IMG/VR virus record: IMGVR_UViG_3300048768_000066
Coordinates: 1 to 50,668 of that record
Length of the DNA stretch: 50,668 nucleotides
Direction: 5' to 3' (one strand)
Origin: a virus
Position numbers and translations under genes: made by a program. Of the stretch, positions 24,464 to 33,497 are shown in pieces. Numbering within the stretch: the stretch's first letter is position 1; each line of letters opens with the position of its first letter. The notes below the pieces were generated by a model that was not told where the DNA came from, made no database searches, and saw only the letters and a program-made list of their open reading frames with translations.

Positions 24464-25005
24464 CCATTCCGAATGATACCTATGCCGCCCCACAAAGGGC
24501 CATAACGGGCGGTACTGCCGGTAAAAGGACCGAAACTACGGGATACCAACAATTTGCCACGGGTGGTGGTGGGGGTGCGGGTAATGTTGTTGGTCCCGCA
24601 TCAGCGGTTGATTCGGATATTGTTGAATTTGATACTACGACAGGAAAACTGATAAAGGATGGTGGCATTACTCATGCGCAGCTCGTGGCAGCCATAAATG
24701 CAGCTAAACTTGTCGGGTATCGTGAGGGCATGATTGTCACTGTCAAGGATGCCACGAATCTTTATGTTGATGGTGGTGCGTTGGAGATAAATGGGGATGT
24801 GTGGCAACTTTCCGCTCAAACAACTGTGCCGATGGGAACAACTGATCCAGACACGCTTTATTACCTCTACGCCTCGGTTGCGGCGAGTGTATGGACATTC
24901 ACAGTATCCTTGACCGTCCCTCTTTTTTCCGACACTTTGGGTGCGGCATACATGACAGGGGACACGACGAAACGGTGGTTAGCGAACGTAAGAACGGCGG
25001 CTTAA
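24460..25005 (+). CDS. Fibre-associated structural protein
   Basis: 181 aa, ATGA overlap with the hub gene. Contains VDSDIVEFDTTTGKLIKDGG, a motif recurrent in phage fibres, preceded by a Gly-rich stretch. A C-terminal beta domain follows. Probably a fibre adaptor attaching to the hub. Confidence 0.6.
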   Translation: MTIPNDTYAAPQRAITGGTAGKRTETTGYQQFATGGGGGAGNVVGPASAVDSDIVEFDTTTGKLIKDGGITHAQLVAAINAAKLVGYREGMIVTVKDATNLYVDGGALEINGDVWQLSAQTTVPMGTTDPDTLYYLYASVAASVWTFTVSLTVPLFSDTLGAAYMTGDTTKRWLANVRTAA

Positions 25006-25896
25006 GTGGGAATCGAATCGGTATCACAACCCAGTGGGCAGAGCATCAACCTTCGGAAGGCTACATCGGTAGGTGTGGGTTCTGGATGGTTTATCGACGG
25101 TGTGTTGTGGACAGGATTGACCAAGACCGTTGGTAGCGGAAAGCAGTATGCCACGATAAATCTGGCTATAACTGCTGCCGCAGGAGTGACTTGTCTCTAT
25201 CTGGTTGATGCGGGGACGTATAATGAAGATGTCGGTATTCCTGAAAACACGACTGCATATATTCGAGGGCTTGGCACAAGTCCCCTCGATACTATAATTC
25301 ATGGTACATTCAACCAAGCCATAGCCAATACAACAGGGAGCATCATATTAGAGAACGTATGGGAATATTTCTATTCGGTAGGTGGGGAGTCTCCATCAAT
25401 CCTTAGGGCAAAGGGAGGCGTCAACAAGTGCGTAGTTGGTTGTGATGGAGGCCCCGGCCAGAGTGGACAAAACGCATTTAGTTATACAACGGGAGATTTA
25501 TTAATCAGCTATACTTACGTAATAAGAACCGTGACGGCTGGTCCTAATTATTCCTGGTGTTATGATCTCGCATACATTGATTTATCGACTGTATCATTGG
25601 ATCATGTTTCGTATTCAGTTTATCACAAAGGTCTGCCTGATGAGCAGGGTGGGTGGGGCGAGAAAGATTGTACTGGAACATTGGCATTGGATATCAAAGC
25701 CGAGTCCCCAGCGGCGGGTTATGGTCCGGGATATGGTGCTTTCCGTATTACGCAGGGAGACTTATTTGGTGCACTGTCAGTATCGCAATCTATAAAAGAA
25801 ACGAGACTTCGCAGGGCGACATCTTACACTGGAAGTGGAGAGATTGTTTCAGTATCACAGCCGATTAACGACGTGAGATTAAGGAGACCAGCATAA
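25006..25896 (+). CDS. Beta-helix fibre protein with repeated terminal motif
   Basis: 296 aa from GTG 25006, directly after the previous stop. The core resembles a pectate-lyase-like beta-helix (YATINLAITAAAGVTCLYLV, DAGTYNEDVGIPENTTAYIR). The N-terminus carries SVSQPSGQSINLRKATS, echoed twice at the C-terminus (SVSQSIKETRLRRATS and SVSQPINDVRLRRP). A repeated oligomerisation or docking motif is likely. Confidence 0.6.
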   Translation: MGIESVSQPSGQSINLRKATSVGVGSGWFIDGVLWTGLTKTVGSGKQYATINLAITAAAGVTCLYLVDAGTYNEDVGIPENTTAYIRGLGTSPLDTIIHGTFNQAIANTTGSIILENVWEYFYSVGGESPSILRAKGGVNKCVVGCDGGPGQSGQNAFSYTTGDLLISYTYVIRTVTAGPNYSWCYDLAYIDLSTVSLDHVSYSVYHKGLPDEQGGWGEKDCTGTLALDIKAESPAAGYGPGYGAFRITQGDLFGALSVSQSIKETRLRRATSYTGSGEIVSVSQPINDVRLRRPA

Positions 25897-27347
25897 TGTC
25901 TGATACTCTGGTGTATCATGATGATTCAGAAGATGAATTAGCATACGATAAAACCAATGCGGAGTTGGGAGTGCCGAGTGGAGTGAGTGCAACTGATTCT
26001 CCAATTTTTGTTACTGTCAAACTTACAGGACTTACAGACGGTTATATTCCCTATCATGTAAACGATGCAACCGGATTGGCAGATGGACCCACTAAATCGA
26101 ATGTTGATAGTGCCGTATCTCTGAAACATACTCAGGGAACGGATACCACGTTAGGAACGATGGCCGCCAATGTTGCGATGGGAACTCATAAACTGACCGG
26201 TTTGTCTGTTCCTGCCAGCAATGGAGATTCTGTTAGAGCAACTACTAAAATTACAGAAGCACTACTTGAAAGTGCAACGGATCTGAAACATGCCGCCGTT
26301 ACGGTATCTGCTCCTATATCGCTCTCTGGTCAGGCCGTTTCCCTTGTCAACAATGCCGTGTCGCCAGCAACCATCACGGCGATTGATGTAGGTGCATTGG
26401 CAAATTCGGATACGGTTATACCTACGAGTAAGGCAGTGCAAACGGCAATCGGAGGCGCTGGCGGGGGAAATGTTTACGGTTCGGCATCTGTGACTGATGG
26501 TCACATGGCTGTTTTTGACACGGATGGATACCACATTAAAGACGGAGGGGCACCAGGCGGCGGTAGCGCTCACGTCATCCAAGACGAAACTACCCCCTTG
26601 ACCGCAAGGGCGGCTTTGAATTTCACGGGGGCGGGTGTGACGGTAACGGATAACGCAGGTACGGGGGCAAGCGATGTCACGATTCCGGGCGGCGGGGCTG
26701 GTTCTGATCTTGTGCAAGTCGCCACTGGTGCTGGCAGTATTGTTATTCCCGGATTGAAAGGATCTCCTGACGCAGTTCCGGCATCTCCAAGTGCATACGA
26801 TGACGAATTTAATGCATTTTCTGGTTGGACAACACTCGGGGCGCTTGATGTTCTAAATGTAACAGACTGTCCAAGCCATGTTCATATGAAAAAGAATACA
26901 AGCGGGAGTCAAATCGATGGTATTTATAAAGCATGTCCTACTCCGCCATTTACTGTCACAACCAAATTTTCTGATTATTTGAATGATGTCAACTATCAAT
27001 ATATTGGGTTAATGCTTTTGGATGCTACTCCTACAGCCCTGTTTACATTTGGATATTTTGCGGTCGGGGCTGGTAATTCCTATATTGGCTATTATCCATG
27101 GACAAACAGAACTACGAGAGGCGGGGGTACTGAAGTTGCAAATGTTTTTACTCGACAATATTTGAGGATGGTTGTTACGGCAGGGAATAATATTGGTCTT
27201 TATGCATCATTTAACGGGTATGTCTGGAGCGTAGTGGGAACAGGAAAGAACTCTGGATTAACACCAGTTTATGTTGGTCTTCTTGTCAGTGGCAATGGAG
27301 GCACAGTTGTGATGGAGGCAACCGTGGATTGGATAAGATTCACATAA
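25896..27347 (+). CDS. Tail fibre with lectin-like C-terminal domain
   Basis: 483 aa. The middle (about residues 120-190) is homologous to part of the fibre at 7281 (HAAVTVSAPI, GQA, SDTVIPTSKAV). Another fibre motif follows (GHMAVFDTDGYHIKDGG). The C-terminal ~190 residues (DEFNAFSGWTTLGALDVLNV...) look like a laminin-G/DUF1349-type jellyroll, a likely sugar-binding tip. Confidence 0.7.
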   Translation: MSDTLVYHDDSEDELAYDKTNAELGVPSGVSATDSPIFVTVKLTGLTDGYIPYHVNDATGLADGPTKSNVDSAVSLKHTQGTDTTLGTMAANVAMGTHKLTGLSVPASNGDSVRATTKITEALLESATDLKHAAVTVSAPISLSGQAVSLVNNAVSPATITAIDVGALANSDTVIPTSKAVQTAIGGAGGGNVYGSASVTDGHMAVFDTDGYHIKDGGAPGGGSAHVIQDETTPLTARAALNFTGAGVTVTDNAGTGASDVTIPGGGAGSDLVQVATGAGSIVIPGLKGSPDAVPASPSAYDDEFNAFSGWTTLGALDVLNVTDCPSHVHMKKNTSGSQIDGIYKACPTPPFTVTTKFSDYLNDVNYQYIGLMLLDATPTALFTFGYFAVGAGNSYIGYYPWTNRTTRGGGTEVANVFTRQYLRMVVTAGNNIGLYASFNGYVWSVVGTGKNSGLTPVYVGLLVSGNGGTVVMEATVDWIRFT

Positions 27348-27384
27348 TGAAAGTTTGACTAATTTGATTTAAGGGGGACTCAAA

Positions 27385-27435
27385 ATGTTAAACCCTATCG
27401 AAGAAAAGAAATTTGAAGATCTGAAAGATGTATGA
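27385..27435 (+). CDS. 16-aa peptide with strong ribosome site
   Basis: MLNPIEEKKFEDLKDV, preceded by AAGGGGG. Its stop overlaps the start of the transmembrane peptide at 27428, so it may serve to deliver ribosomes to that gene. Too short to judge by composition. Confidence 0.35.
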   Translation: MLNPIEEKKFEDLKDV

Positions 27436-27511
27436 ATTCATTCTCATAACGGCTGCTGTTGTCATTTACTTCGTAGTCTTTGTGTGGATGAGAATAAGGA
27501 GACTGAAATGA
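27428..27511 (+). CDS. 27-aa single-span membrane peptide
   Basis: Sequence starts MYEFILITAAVVIYFVVFVW and ends MRIRRLK: one hydrophobic helix followed by a basic tail, giving an N-out, C-in topology. ATGA overlap with the ejection protein at 27508, and overlap with the 16-aa peptide upstream. Could help ejection or membrane passage, or modulate lysis; unproven. Confidence 0.45.
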   Translation: MYEFILITAAVVIYFVVFVWMRIRRLK

Positions 27512-28512
27512 ACGATTATCTTCAACAAATTCTTTCTGGCCAAGCCCAGAGGAAGATAGCGGGGCAAGGGGCTTTTACCGGGTCTCAAATTGAAGCTGCC
27601 TTCCAGGGGGATATTGCGGCAAGGTATCAGGCCGAAAGCTCCAACCGCGCTCTTGCCTTATCGGAAAAGAGTGAGGCGGCGCGGGAAAGCGAATTTACGG
27701 CAAGTCAGGCTCAGTCGCAGTCGCAGTTTACAGCCTCTCAGGCGCAGCAAGCGTCGGAATATGGTCAAAGCCTTGCATATCAGCAGCAACAACTTGCCTC
27801 ACAGGAAAAGCTTGGCCAGACCCAAGCTGTCATAAGCGGGGTGGGGTCGGCGGCGTCTTTAGCTTTAGGAACTGCCGCTTTGGGGAAAACCTTTCCGGGG
27901 CTTTTTGGCGGCACGCCTAAAGTAGTACCCCCCGTGACGGATGCTGGAGCGGCGGCTGGTACTGCTGCATATACAGGTGCAGCGGCTGAAGGTACGGCAG
28001 CGGCGGCAGGCGTAGAAGCAACTGTTGCGGGATCGGAAGAGGCGGCAGCGGCGTTGTCGGCTTCCTATGCCGGTGAATACGTCGGTGCAGCTACCTTAGC
28101 CGGTGGAACAACCGCCGCGGTAGGAGAGGCAGCCGTAGCAGGTGAAGTTTTGCCTCAATTCGTTGAAGGTATCGCAGCAGCGATTGCCGCATGGGTTCTT
28201 TGTTCTGAATTGGTACGTCAGGGCAAACTTGACGCGGAAATTGTAGATGACGAATGGTCTTATATCAAACAGATTATCACATATCAAGAGTATATGGGAT
28301 ACCGGGTGATTGCCGATCCTTTGGTTAATCTCATGCAGAAAAGCAAATTATTCACGTTGTTTATGACCCCACTTATCAGGGGCTTCGCATACGAGATGGC
28401 AAGCAGGGTCAATCCAGAGATCGAAGGAAGCAAGTTAGGGAAGTTCATTTTATGGTTTGGGAGGCCGCTCTGCCGGATTTGTGCGCCTGAAACCATAAGG
28501 GTGGAGGTGTAA
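27508..28512 (+). CDS. Putative ejection (internal virion) protein
   Basis: 334 aa from ATG 27508 (AAGGAG upstream); a GTG at 27484 is less likely. Gln/Ala/Ser-rich helical N-terminal third, hydrophobic Gly/Ala segments, then a C-terminal CSELVRQGKLD...YMGYRVIADPLVNLMQKS region seen in proteins next to podoviral injection genes. Probably released with DNA to form the trans-envelope channel. Confidence 0.55.
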   Translation: MNDYLQQILSGQAQRKIAGQGAFTGSQIEAAFQGDIAARYQAESSNRALALSEKSEAARESEFTASQAQSQSQFTASQAQQASEYGQSLAYQQQQLASQEKLGQTQAVISGVGSAASLALGTAALGKTFPGLFGGTPKVVPPVTDAGAAAGTAAYTGAAAEGTAAAAGVEATVAGSEEAAAALSASYAGEYVGAATLAGGTTAAVGEAAVAGEVLPQFVEGIAAAIAAWVLCSELVRQGKLDAEIVDDEWSYIKQIITYQEYMGYRVIADPLVNLMQKSKLFTLFMTPLIRGFAYEMASRVNPEIEGSKLGKFILWFGRPLCRICAPETIRVEV

Positions 28513-28513
28513 T

Positions 28514-29662
28514 ATGGCAAATCCAGCGTACAGTCTTGATTTTAGCCCGATAGCGAATGTTGGCAATCAGATGATGGATATCGCTAAAGAGACACGAGAG
28601 GCGGCATACCAAGGCGAGAAAATGAAAGGTATGCAGCAGCAGGCGGCGATGAACGAAATAACCCTGAAGAAGATGCAGTATGAAGAGGGACAACGACAAG
28701 AGGAAGAGAAAAGAGGCAATACCGTAAGGTCAGTTAATGATTACATTAAATCCAAAGGTCTTGACCCAGATACTGCTGAATATATGATGAATCTGGTCAA
28801 GTCTGAGGGTATGGGAGAAACAATGCCATCGGGCGACCTGGGCATAAAACAAAAAAATATTGATCCACTTATACAGAAAGTTCATGGGGACATTCAAATC
28901 CACCTGGATCTCGATAACCTTGGGTTAGCAGACACGCAGAAAAAAATAGGAGCACTTGAACAGGCTGCAAAAGACCCTAAGTTAAAGGACGACGATAAAC
29001 AGAAAATTGCCGAGCAGCTAAGGGGACTTACTAACAGGAAAGGGGTTCTTGAAGCTTCTATCATTGGATTGGATAAAACCTTGAAAGCAAAGCAGATGGA
29101 GGAAAGAAACAAGGTCGGTATAGAGGCGCAAAAAGAGACCGCCGCGCAAACGCTCCAAACACAGAAAGATACTGCTGCTATGGAACGTGAACAGGTGAAA
29201 GAAAAGGCAACGGCGGGCGTTGAGGCCACAAAAGAGACAGCAGCCGATAAACGAGCAAGGGAGGCTAATGCTTCACGGGAGAAGGCGGCGGGGATTAAGG
29301 CTGCGGCAACCCAAGTTGAAAAGCCATTATCTCGAAAGGATATTTTGGGTATGAAAAAGGATAAACTAAATTATATCCAAAAGGGGATGAAGACTTTCTC
29401 GGAATCCAACCCACTCAAGAAACCTACCACAGAAGAGCAGGATGCTGAACGTGGGCGATTGGGGCAAGAGTTTGATTCCGGAATGGGGAACGAGCCCCCT
29501 AAAGTATCGACAGGCAAGAGAAGTATTAAAACCCTAACCGATTATTTTAACGGTGCCAAAACAAAAGATGCGGCAATAGTGCTAATCAAAAAAGCGCAGC
29601 AGCAAGGTTGGACGGTGGATGAATTAAAGCAAGCGGAGAAGGAAGCCAAATGGGCTTGGTAG
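28514..29662 (+). CDS. Putative ejection protein, coiled coil
   Basis: 382 aa, almost fully helical. Long Gln/Glu/Lys coiled coils (TREAAYQGEKMKGMQQQAAM, then KVGIEAQKETAAQTLQTQKD). Between two other ejection-like genes, with its stop overlapping the next start. Middle member of the three-gene ejection set typical of podoviruses. Confidence 0.55.
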   Translation: MANPAYSLDFSPIANVGNQMMDIAKETREAAYQGEKMKGMQQQAAMNEITLKKMQYEEGQRQEEEKRGNTVRSVNDYIKSKGLDPDTAEYMMNLVKSEGMGETMPSGDLGIKQKNIDPLIQKVHGDIQIHLDLDNLGLADTQKKIGALEQAAKDPKLKDDDKQKIAEQLRGLTNRKGVLEASIIGLDKTLKAKQMEERNKVGIEAQKETAAQTLQTQKDTAAMEREQVKEKATAGVEATKETAADKRAREANASREKAAGIKAAATQVEKPLSRKDILGMKKDKLNYIQKGMKTFSESNPLKKPTTEEQDAERGRLGQEFDSGMGNEPPKVSTGKRSIKTLTDYFNGAKTKDAAIVLIKKAQQQGWTVDELKQAEKEAKWAW

Positions 29663-32600
29663 ATCAGGTTATACAACAGAACAATTCAGGCAATTCATTA
29701 GTAGATGAAGCTCTCCGCCCCGGACCTTCTCTGGTTGACGAGGCCCTTGCCGGTCCTTCGTTCAAGGCGAAGGCTATTGATTTTCTTACCGGTGGACATG
29801 TCCCGGCTGAACCAACTTATGCGGGGAGCGAACTGACAGCGCAAGGAAAGCTCGACCCTCGCGTGCAGACTGGCGATCCCGGATTCTTTAATGATCCTAT
29901 TGTGTGGGGGGCAATGGGAGCAGTGGCAGGAGTCCGTGCGGCTGGCGGAGTGGCGGGGAAGGCACTGGCAGCAGGACGCGAGGCCGTTGGATGGATGACA
30001 GGCGGCGCTTCCGAAGTTCCTGCTATGGCTAAGGGTGGCGTGGAAACGATTCTGAAAGGAACAGAGGCAAAGAACCTGGGGAAACTGGCCGAAGCAAGGG
30101 CCGGTAAACCATTTGCAGAAGTGGCAAGGAAGGTTGAAGCTCCCACGGCAAGTCTTGTTGACGAGGCTTTGAAGGTAGGGCCGAAGGTCGCGCCGGTCGT
30201 TCAACCTGGGGCACCGTCGGGAGGCAAGCAGCCGTGGGAGATGACCGCGGATGAGTGGACAAATAAGGTTTTGGCAGAAGGTGAAGCGAAAACACAGTTT
30301 GGAAAACTTGACCAACAGACAAGAGATATTGCTTCTGCTAATGCACAAGATTATCATTATGGTGCGGTAGAGGATGCCGTGAAAGCAGGAAAACCCGTTC
30401 CCCCCGAAGTCCTGGCGGACTACCCCGATCTGAAGGCCCCGTCGGGAGGCAAGCAGCCGTGGGAGATGACACGGGAGGAGTTTAAGTCAAATCCGCCAGA
30501 AGGGATGATCTACAAACCACAGAAGGGGGAAATCATTTCTGGTGTTGAATCGGACGGGACTATATCGGTAGGGGATAGTTTTTTTGAACATGGATTGAAA
30601 GATAGAAAAGATATTATTGCACACGAAAAAGCGCACTTACTTGAAGGGACAATTACGCCGGAGTATAAGGCAAAGCTCTTTGATAACAAGACGGTGATGG
30701 ATTATCGGGGCAAGAATATAAACGAGAAGTTGGCGAATATGATTGTTGACGGAAAACTTCCCCCCGAAGTCCTGAAGGACTACCCCGACCTTAAGGCCCC
30801 GGCAGCGGGGGCGAAAGGTGGCCTTTCCAACGAAGCCGGTGCAATCGACCCGGACCTCCTAACGCTCGGTACGACAAAATTCCTGAAAGAAGATGTTATC
30901 CCTACATCTAAAACCCTTGCCAACATCATGAGGCAATCCGGGAAGGACATACGCAATGTCTTGTCTCCCGTAAGTGCAGGCCCACAGGCCGCACAGACAG
31001 CCGGGATCATGCGGAAGAACCTTGCTGAAATGGCACGGTCAACCGATCGGGCACAAGAAGCCCTTAAACAGGCAAGAGGATTCTTTGTATCGAAAGACCC
31101 GCAATTCAACTATGATTTTATCCACAGCATCGAAACAGGAGCGAAAAAAAGGTTTGGCTTAAAAGGCCCGAATCCAGACGATTCCTTCTTAGATCATACC
31201 GCCTCAGTCATGCGAAGTTTGATGAACAAAAAGGTTGATGAGGTTCGTGCGCTCGGCACGGGGAAACTTGAAGAGGTTATTGAAAACTATTTCCCTCACA
31301 TGTGGCAAGATCCGAAAAAGGCGAATGAAGCCTTTATGAATTGGTATGCGAAAAGACCGATGGAGGGAAGCAAGGGGTTTCTGAAAAAGAGAACCATCCC
31401 TACGACTCAAGAAGGTCTCGAGATGGGCCTTACACCTATCTCTAACAATCCTGTTGACTTGACCATCCTAAAACTGCGAGAGATGGACAAATACATCATG
31501 GCGCAAAAGACCATGAAGTCCATGAAGGATACTGGTCTTGCGACGTTTGTACGGGCGGGACAGAAGGCCCCGGACGGTCTTGTTCCTATCAATGACAGAA
31601 TCGCAACGGTGTACGCCCCCCCTGAATTACAAGGTCCTGTTGGCAGAACAATTCTCGGTGCTTACTACGCCCCCGAAGATGCGGCCCGGATCATAAATAA
31701 CTATCTCTCGCCGGGACTCCGGGGCAATCAGGGCTTCAGGGCGTACCTTGGAGCGGCAAACATATTGAATCAGGCACAACTTGGATTGTCTGCTTTCCAC
31801 CTTGGCTTTACCTCTGTCGATGCTATGACCTCGAAAATGGCCTTGGCATTAGGGCAAGCGTCTCATGCCGATGTGGGCAAGGCCGTTGTGTCGATGTTGC
31901 AAGTTCCTATCGCACCAGTAGAAAACATCTTGCGAGGCCGGAAACTCTACAAAGAATGGATGACTCCCGGCAGTCAAAGCACGGAAATAAGCAAATTGGT
32001 AGATGCGGTAGTAACCGCTGGCGGCAGGGCGAGAATGGATAATTTCTACCGGACCGAATACGCTCGCAAAGCTGCCGATGCTTTCAGAAGTGGAAACATC
32101 ATCGGCGGACTTATTCGTGCTCCCTTTGCGGCTGTTGACTTGGCTGCAAAGCCCATCATGGAGTATATTGTTCCCCGTCAAAAACTCGGCGTGTTTGCCG
32201 ACCTTGCGAGATATGAATTAGATCGTCTCGGAAAAGCAGGGGCCACTGAACCGGAAATCCATACTGCATTGGCAAAGATATGGGATTCGGTTGACAACCG
32301 GATGGGACAACTTGTTTATGATAACCTATTTTGGAATAAGATGGGTAAGGATTTAAGCATGGCCTCTGTCCGGTCCCTTGGATGGAACCTTGGAACTTTC
32401 AGGGAACTCGGCGGCGGAGGCATTGATTTAGCGAAACAGGTTTTTGACATTGTTAATCGCCGTTCGCCGGAACTTACCTATAAGATGGCTTATACGGCGG
32501 CACTTCCTATCACTACCGGGATCTTGGGGGCCACATTGTATTACCTTTATAATGGGAAAGCACCCGAAACATTAAAGGATTATTACTTCCCTAAAACGGG

Positions 32601-33411
32601 ACAGTTGGATGAGAATGGCAGGCCCGCAAGGGTGGCTTTGCCGTCGTACATGAAAGACCTTGTTCATTATTACGAAACGCCGGGGAAAACATTAGTCAAT
32701 AAACTGCATCCTGCTCTTGCGGAGTTAGGGCAAATGCTTGAGAATGAGGATTTTTACGGGGTCCAAATAGCCGACTGGTCGGAAGGTGTCGGGAAGACGT
32801 TATCCAATCCTCAAATATACAAAGACTATGCTTCATATTTAGGTAAGTCTGTACTACCTTTTGGCGTGAGATTCCTTCAAAGAGAACGGCAATTAGGCGG
32901 TAGTTTGGTGGATCAAGCATTGCCTTTCGTTGGCATTACTCCCGCTCCGGCATACGTCAACAAGACATCTGCCGAAACGCTTATGTCAAATTTGGTTCAA
33001 AGCCGAATGCCAAAAGCAACTATCACAAAAGCCCAGTTTGAACAGTTTCAGGCCAAAAGACAGGCGAAGGCATCGCTTCGGAGAGGGCAAGAAATAAGTC
33101 CAGAGGTCGAACATGAGTTGGGAAAGATGTCTAATAAGCAATTAAAGACTATGGTTTCTGATGTTAGGAAGGGAACCTTTGAAAAGCAATTTGGCATTCT
33201 TACTTTGAAAGAGGGAATCCAAGTTTATAAAAAAGCCAATGCAGAGGAACAGCCGATGGCTGCGGTCTTGTTAATGCAGAAGTTAAAGAACACTGCTAAA
33301 AACAATCCTTCTAATATTGAGTCATTGACTAAGAATGAAAAGGAATTCTTACTGGAAGAACTCTACCACACAAAACCATCGGCAGTGGAGTCCGTAGGAA
33401 CGAGGCAATAA
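29650..33411 (+). CDS. Large ejection / polyvalent-type virion protein with HEKAH motif
   Basis: 1253 aa. N-terminal region repeats SLVDEAL three times (a SLVDQAL variant recurs near the C-terminus). Residues about 185-400 contain two GGKQPWEMT units and three PPEV-LADYPDL-like units, linker and domain signatures known from large polyvalent phage proteins. Between them lies IIAHEKAHLLEG (H325, E326, H329), an HExxH zinc-protease signature. The remaining ~850 residues are helical, as in gp16-like or internal virion proteins that enter the cell. Largest late gene product. Confidence 0.6.
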   Translation: MGLVDQVIQQNNSGNSLVDEALRPGPSLVDEALAGPSFKAKAIDFLTGGHVPAEPTYAGSELTAQGKLDPRVQTGDPGFFNDPIVWGAMGAVAGVRAAGGVAGKALAAGREAVGWMTGGASEVPAMAKGGVETILKGTEAKNLGKLAEARAGKPFAEVARKVEAPTASLVDEALKVGPKVAPVVQPGAPSGGKQPWEMTADEWTNKVLAEGEAKTQFGKLDQQTRDIASANAQDYHYGAVEDAVKAGKPVPPEVLADYPDLKAPSGGKQPWEMTREEFKSNPPEGMIYKPQKGEIISGVESDGTISVGDSFFEHGLKDRKDIIAHEKAHLLEGTITPEYKAKLFDNKTVMDYRGKNINEKLANMIVDGKLPPEVLKDYPDLKAPAAGAKGGLSNEAGAIDPDLLTLGTTKFLKEDVIPTSKTLANIMRQSGKDIRNVLSPVSAGPQAAQTAGIMRKNLAEMARSTDRAQEALKQARGFFVSKDPQFNYDFIHSIETGAKKRFGLKGPNPDDSFLDHTASVMRSLMNKKVDEVRALGTGKLEEVIENYFPHMWQDPKKANEAFMNWYAKRPMEGSKGFLKKRTIPTTQEGLEMGLTPISNNPVDLTILKLREMDKYIMAQKTMKSMKDTGLATFVRAGQKAPDGLVPINDRIATVYAPPELQGPVGRTILGAYYAPEDAARIINNYLSPGLRGNQGFRAYLGAANILNQAQLGLSAFHLGFTSVDAMTSKMALALGQASHADVGKAVVSMLQVPIAPVENILRGRKLYKEWMTPGSQSTEISKLVDAVVTAGGRARMDNFYRTEYARKAADAFRSGNIIGGLIRAPFAAVDLAAKPIMEYIVPRQKLGVFADLARYELDRLGKAGATEPEIHTALAKIWDSVDNRMGQLVYDNLFWNKMGKDLSMASVRSLGWNLGTFRELGGGGIDLAKQVFDIVNRRSPELTYKMAYTAALPITTGILGATLYYLYNGKAPETLKDYYFPKTGQLDENGRPARVALPSYMKDLVHYYETPGKTLVNKLHPALAELGQMLENEDFYGVQIADWSEGVGKTLSNPQIYKDYASYLGKSVLPFGVRFLQRERQLGGSLVDQALPFVGITPAPAYVNKTSAETLMSNLVQSRMPKATITKAQFEQFQAKRQAKASLRRGQEISPEVEHELGKMSNKQLKTMVSDVRKGTFEKQFGILTLKEGIQVYKKANAEEQPMAAVLLMQKLKNTAKNNPSNIESLTKNEKEFLLEELYHTKPSAVESVGTRQ

Positions 33412-33497
33412 TGGAAGACCCTCATTTTAATGATGCAGAAGAGCTATCGGAAGACGACGACAGCGGGGACCCGGCTTTCATGGATGACGACGAATGA
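33411..33497 (+). CDS. 28-aa highly acidic peptide
   Basis: MEDPHFNDAEELSEDDDSGD followed by PAFMDDDE. More than half Asp/Glu, no Lys, Arg or Thr. Starts in the TAATG junction with the ejection gene and its stop overlaps the ATP-grasp ATG. The tight coupling suggests co-translation with the enzyme. Possible substrate, inhibitor, or simple acidic spacer peptide. Confidence 0.5.
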   Translation: MEDPHFNDAEELSEDDDSGDPAFMDDDE

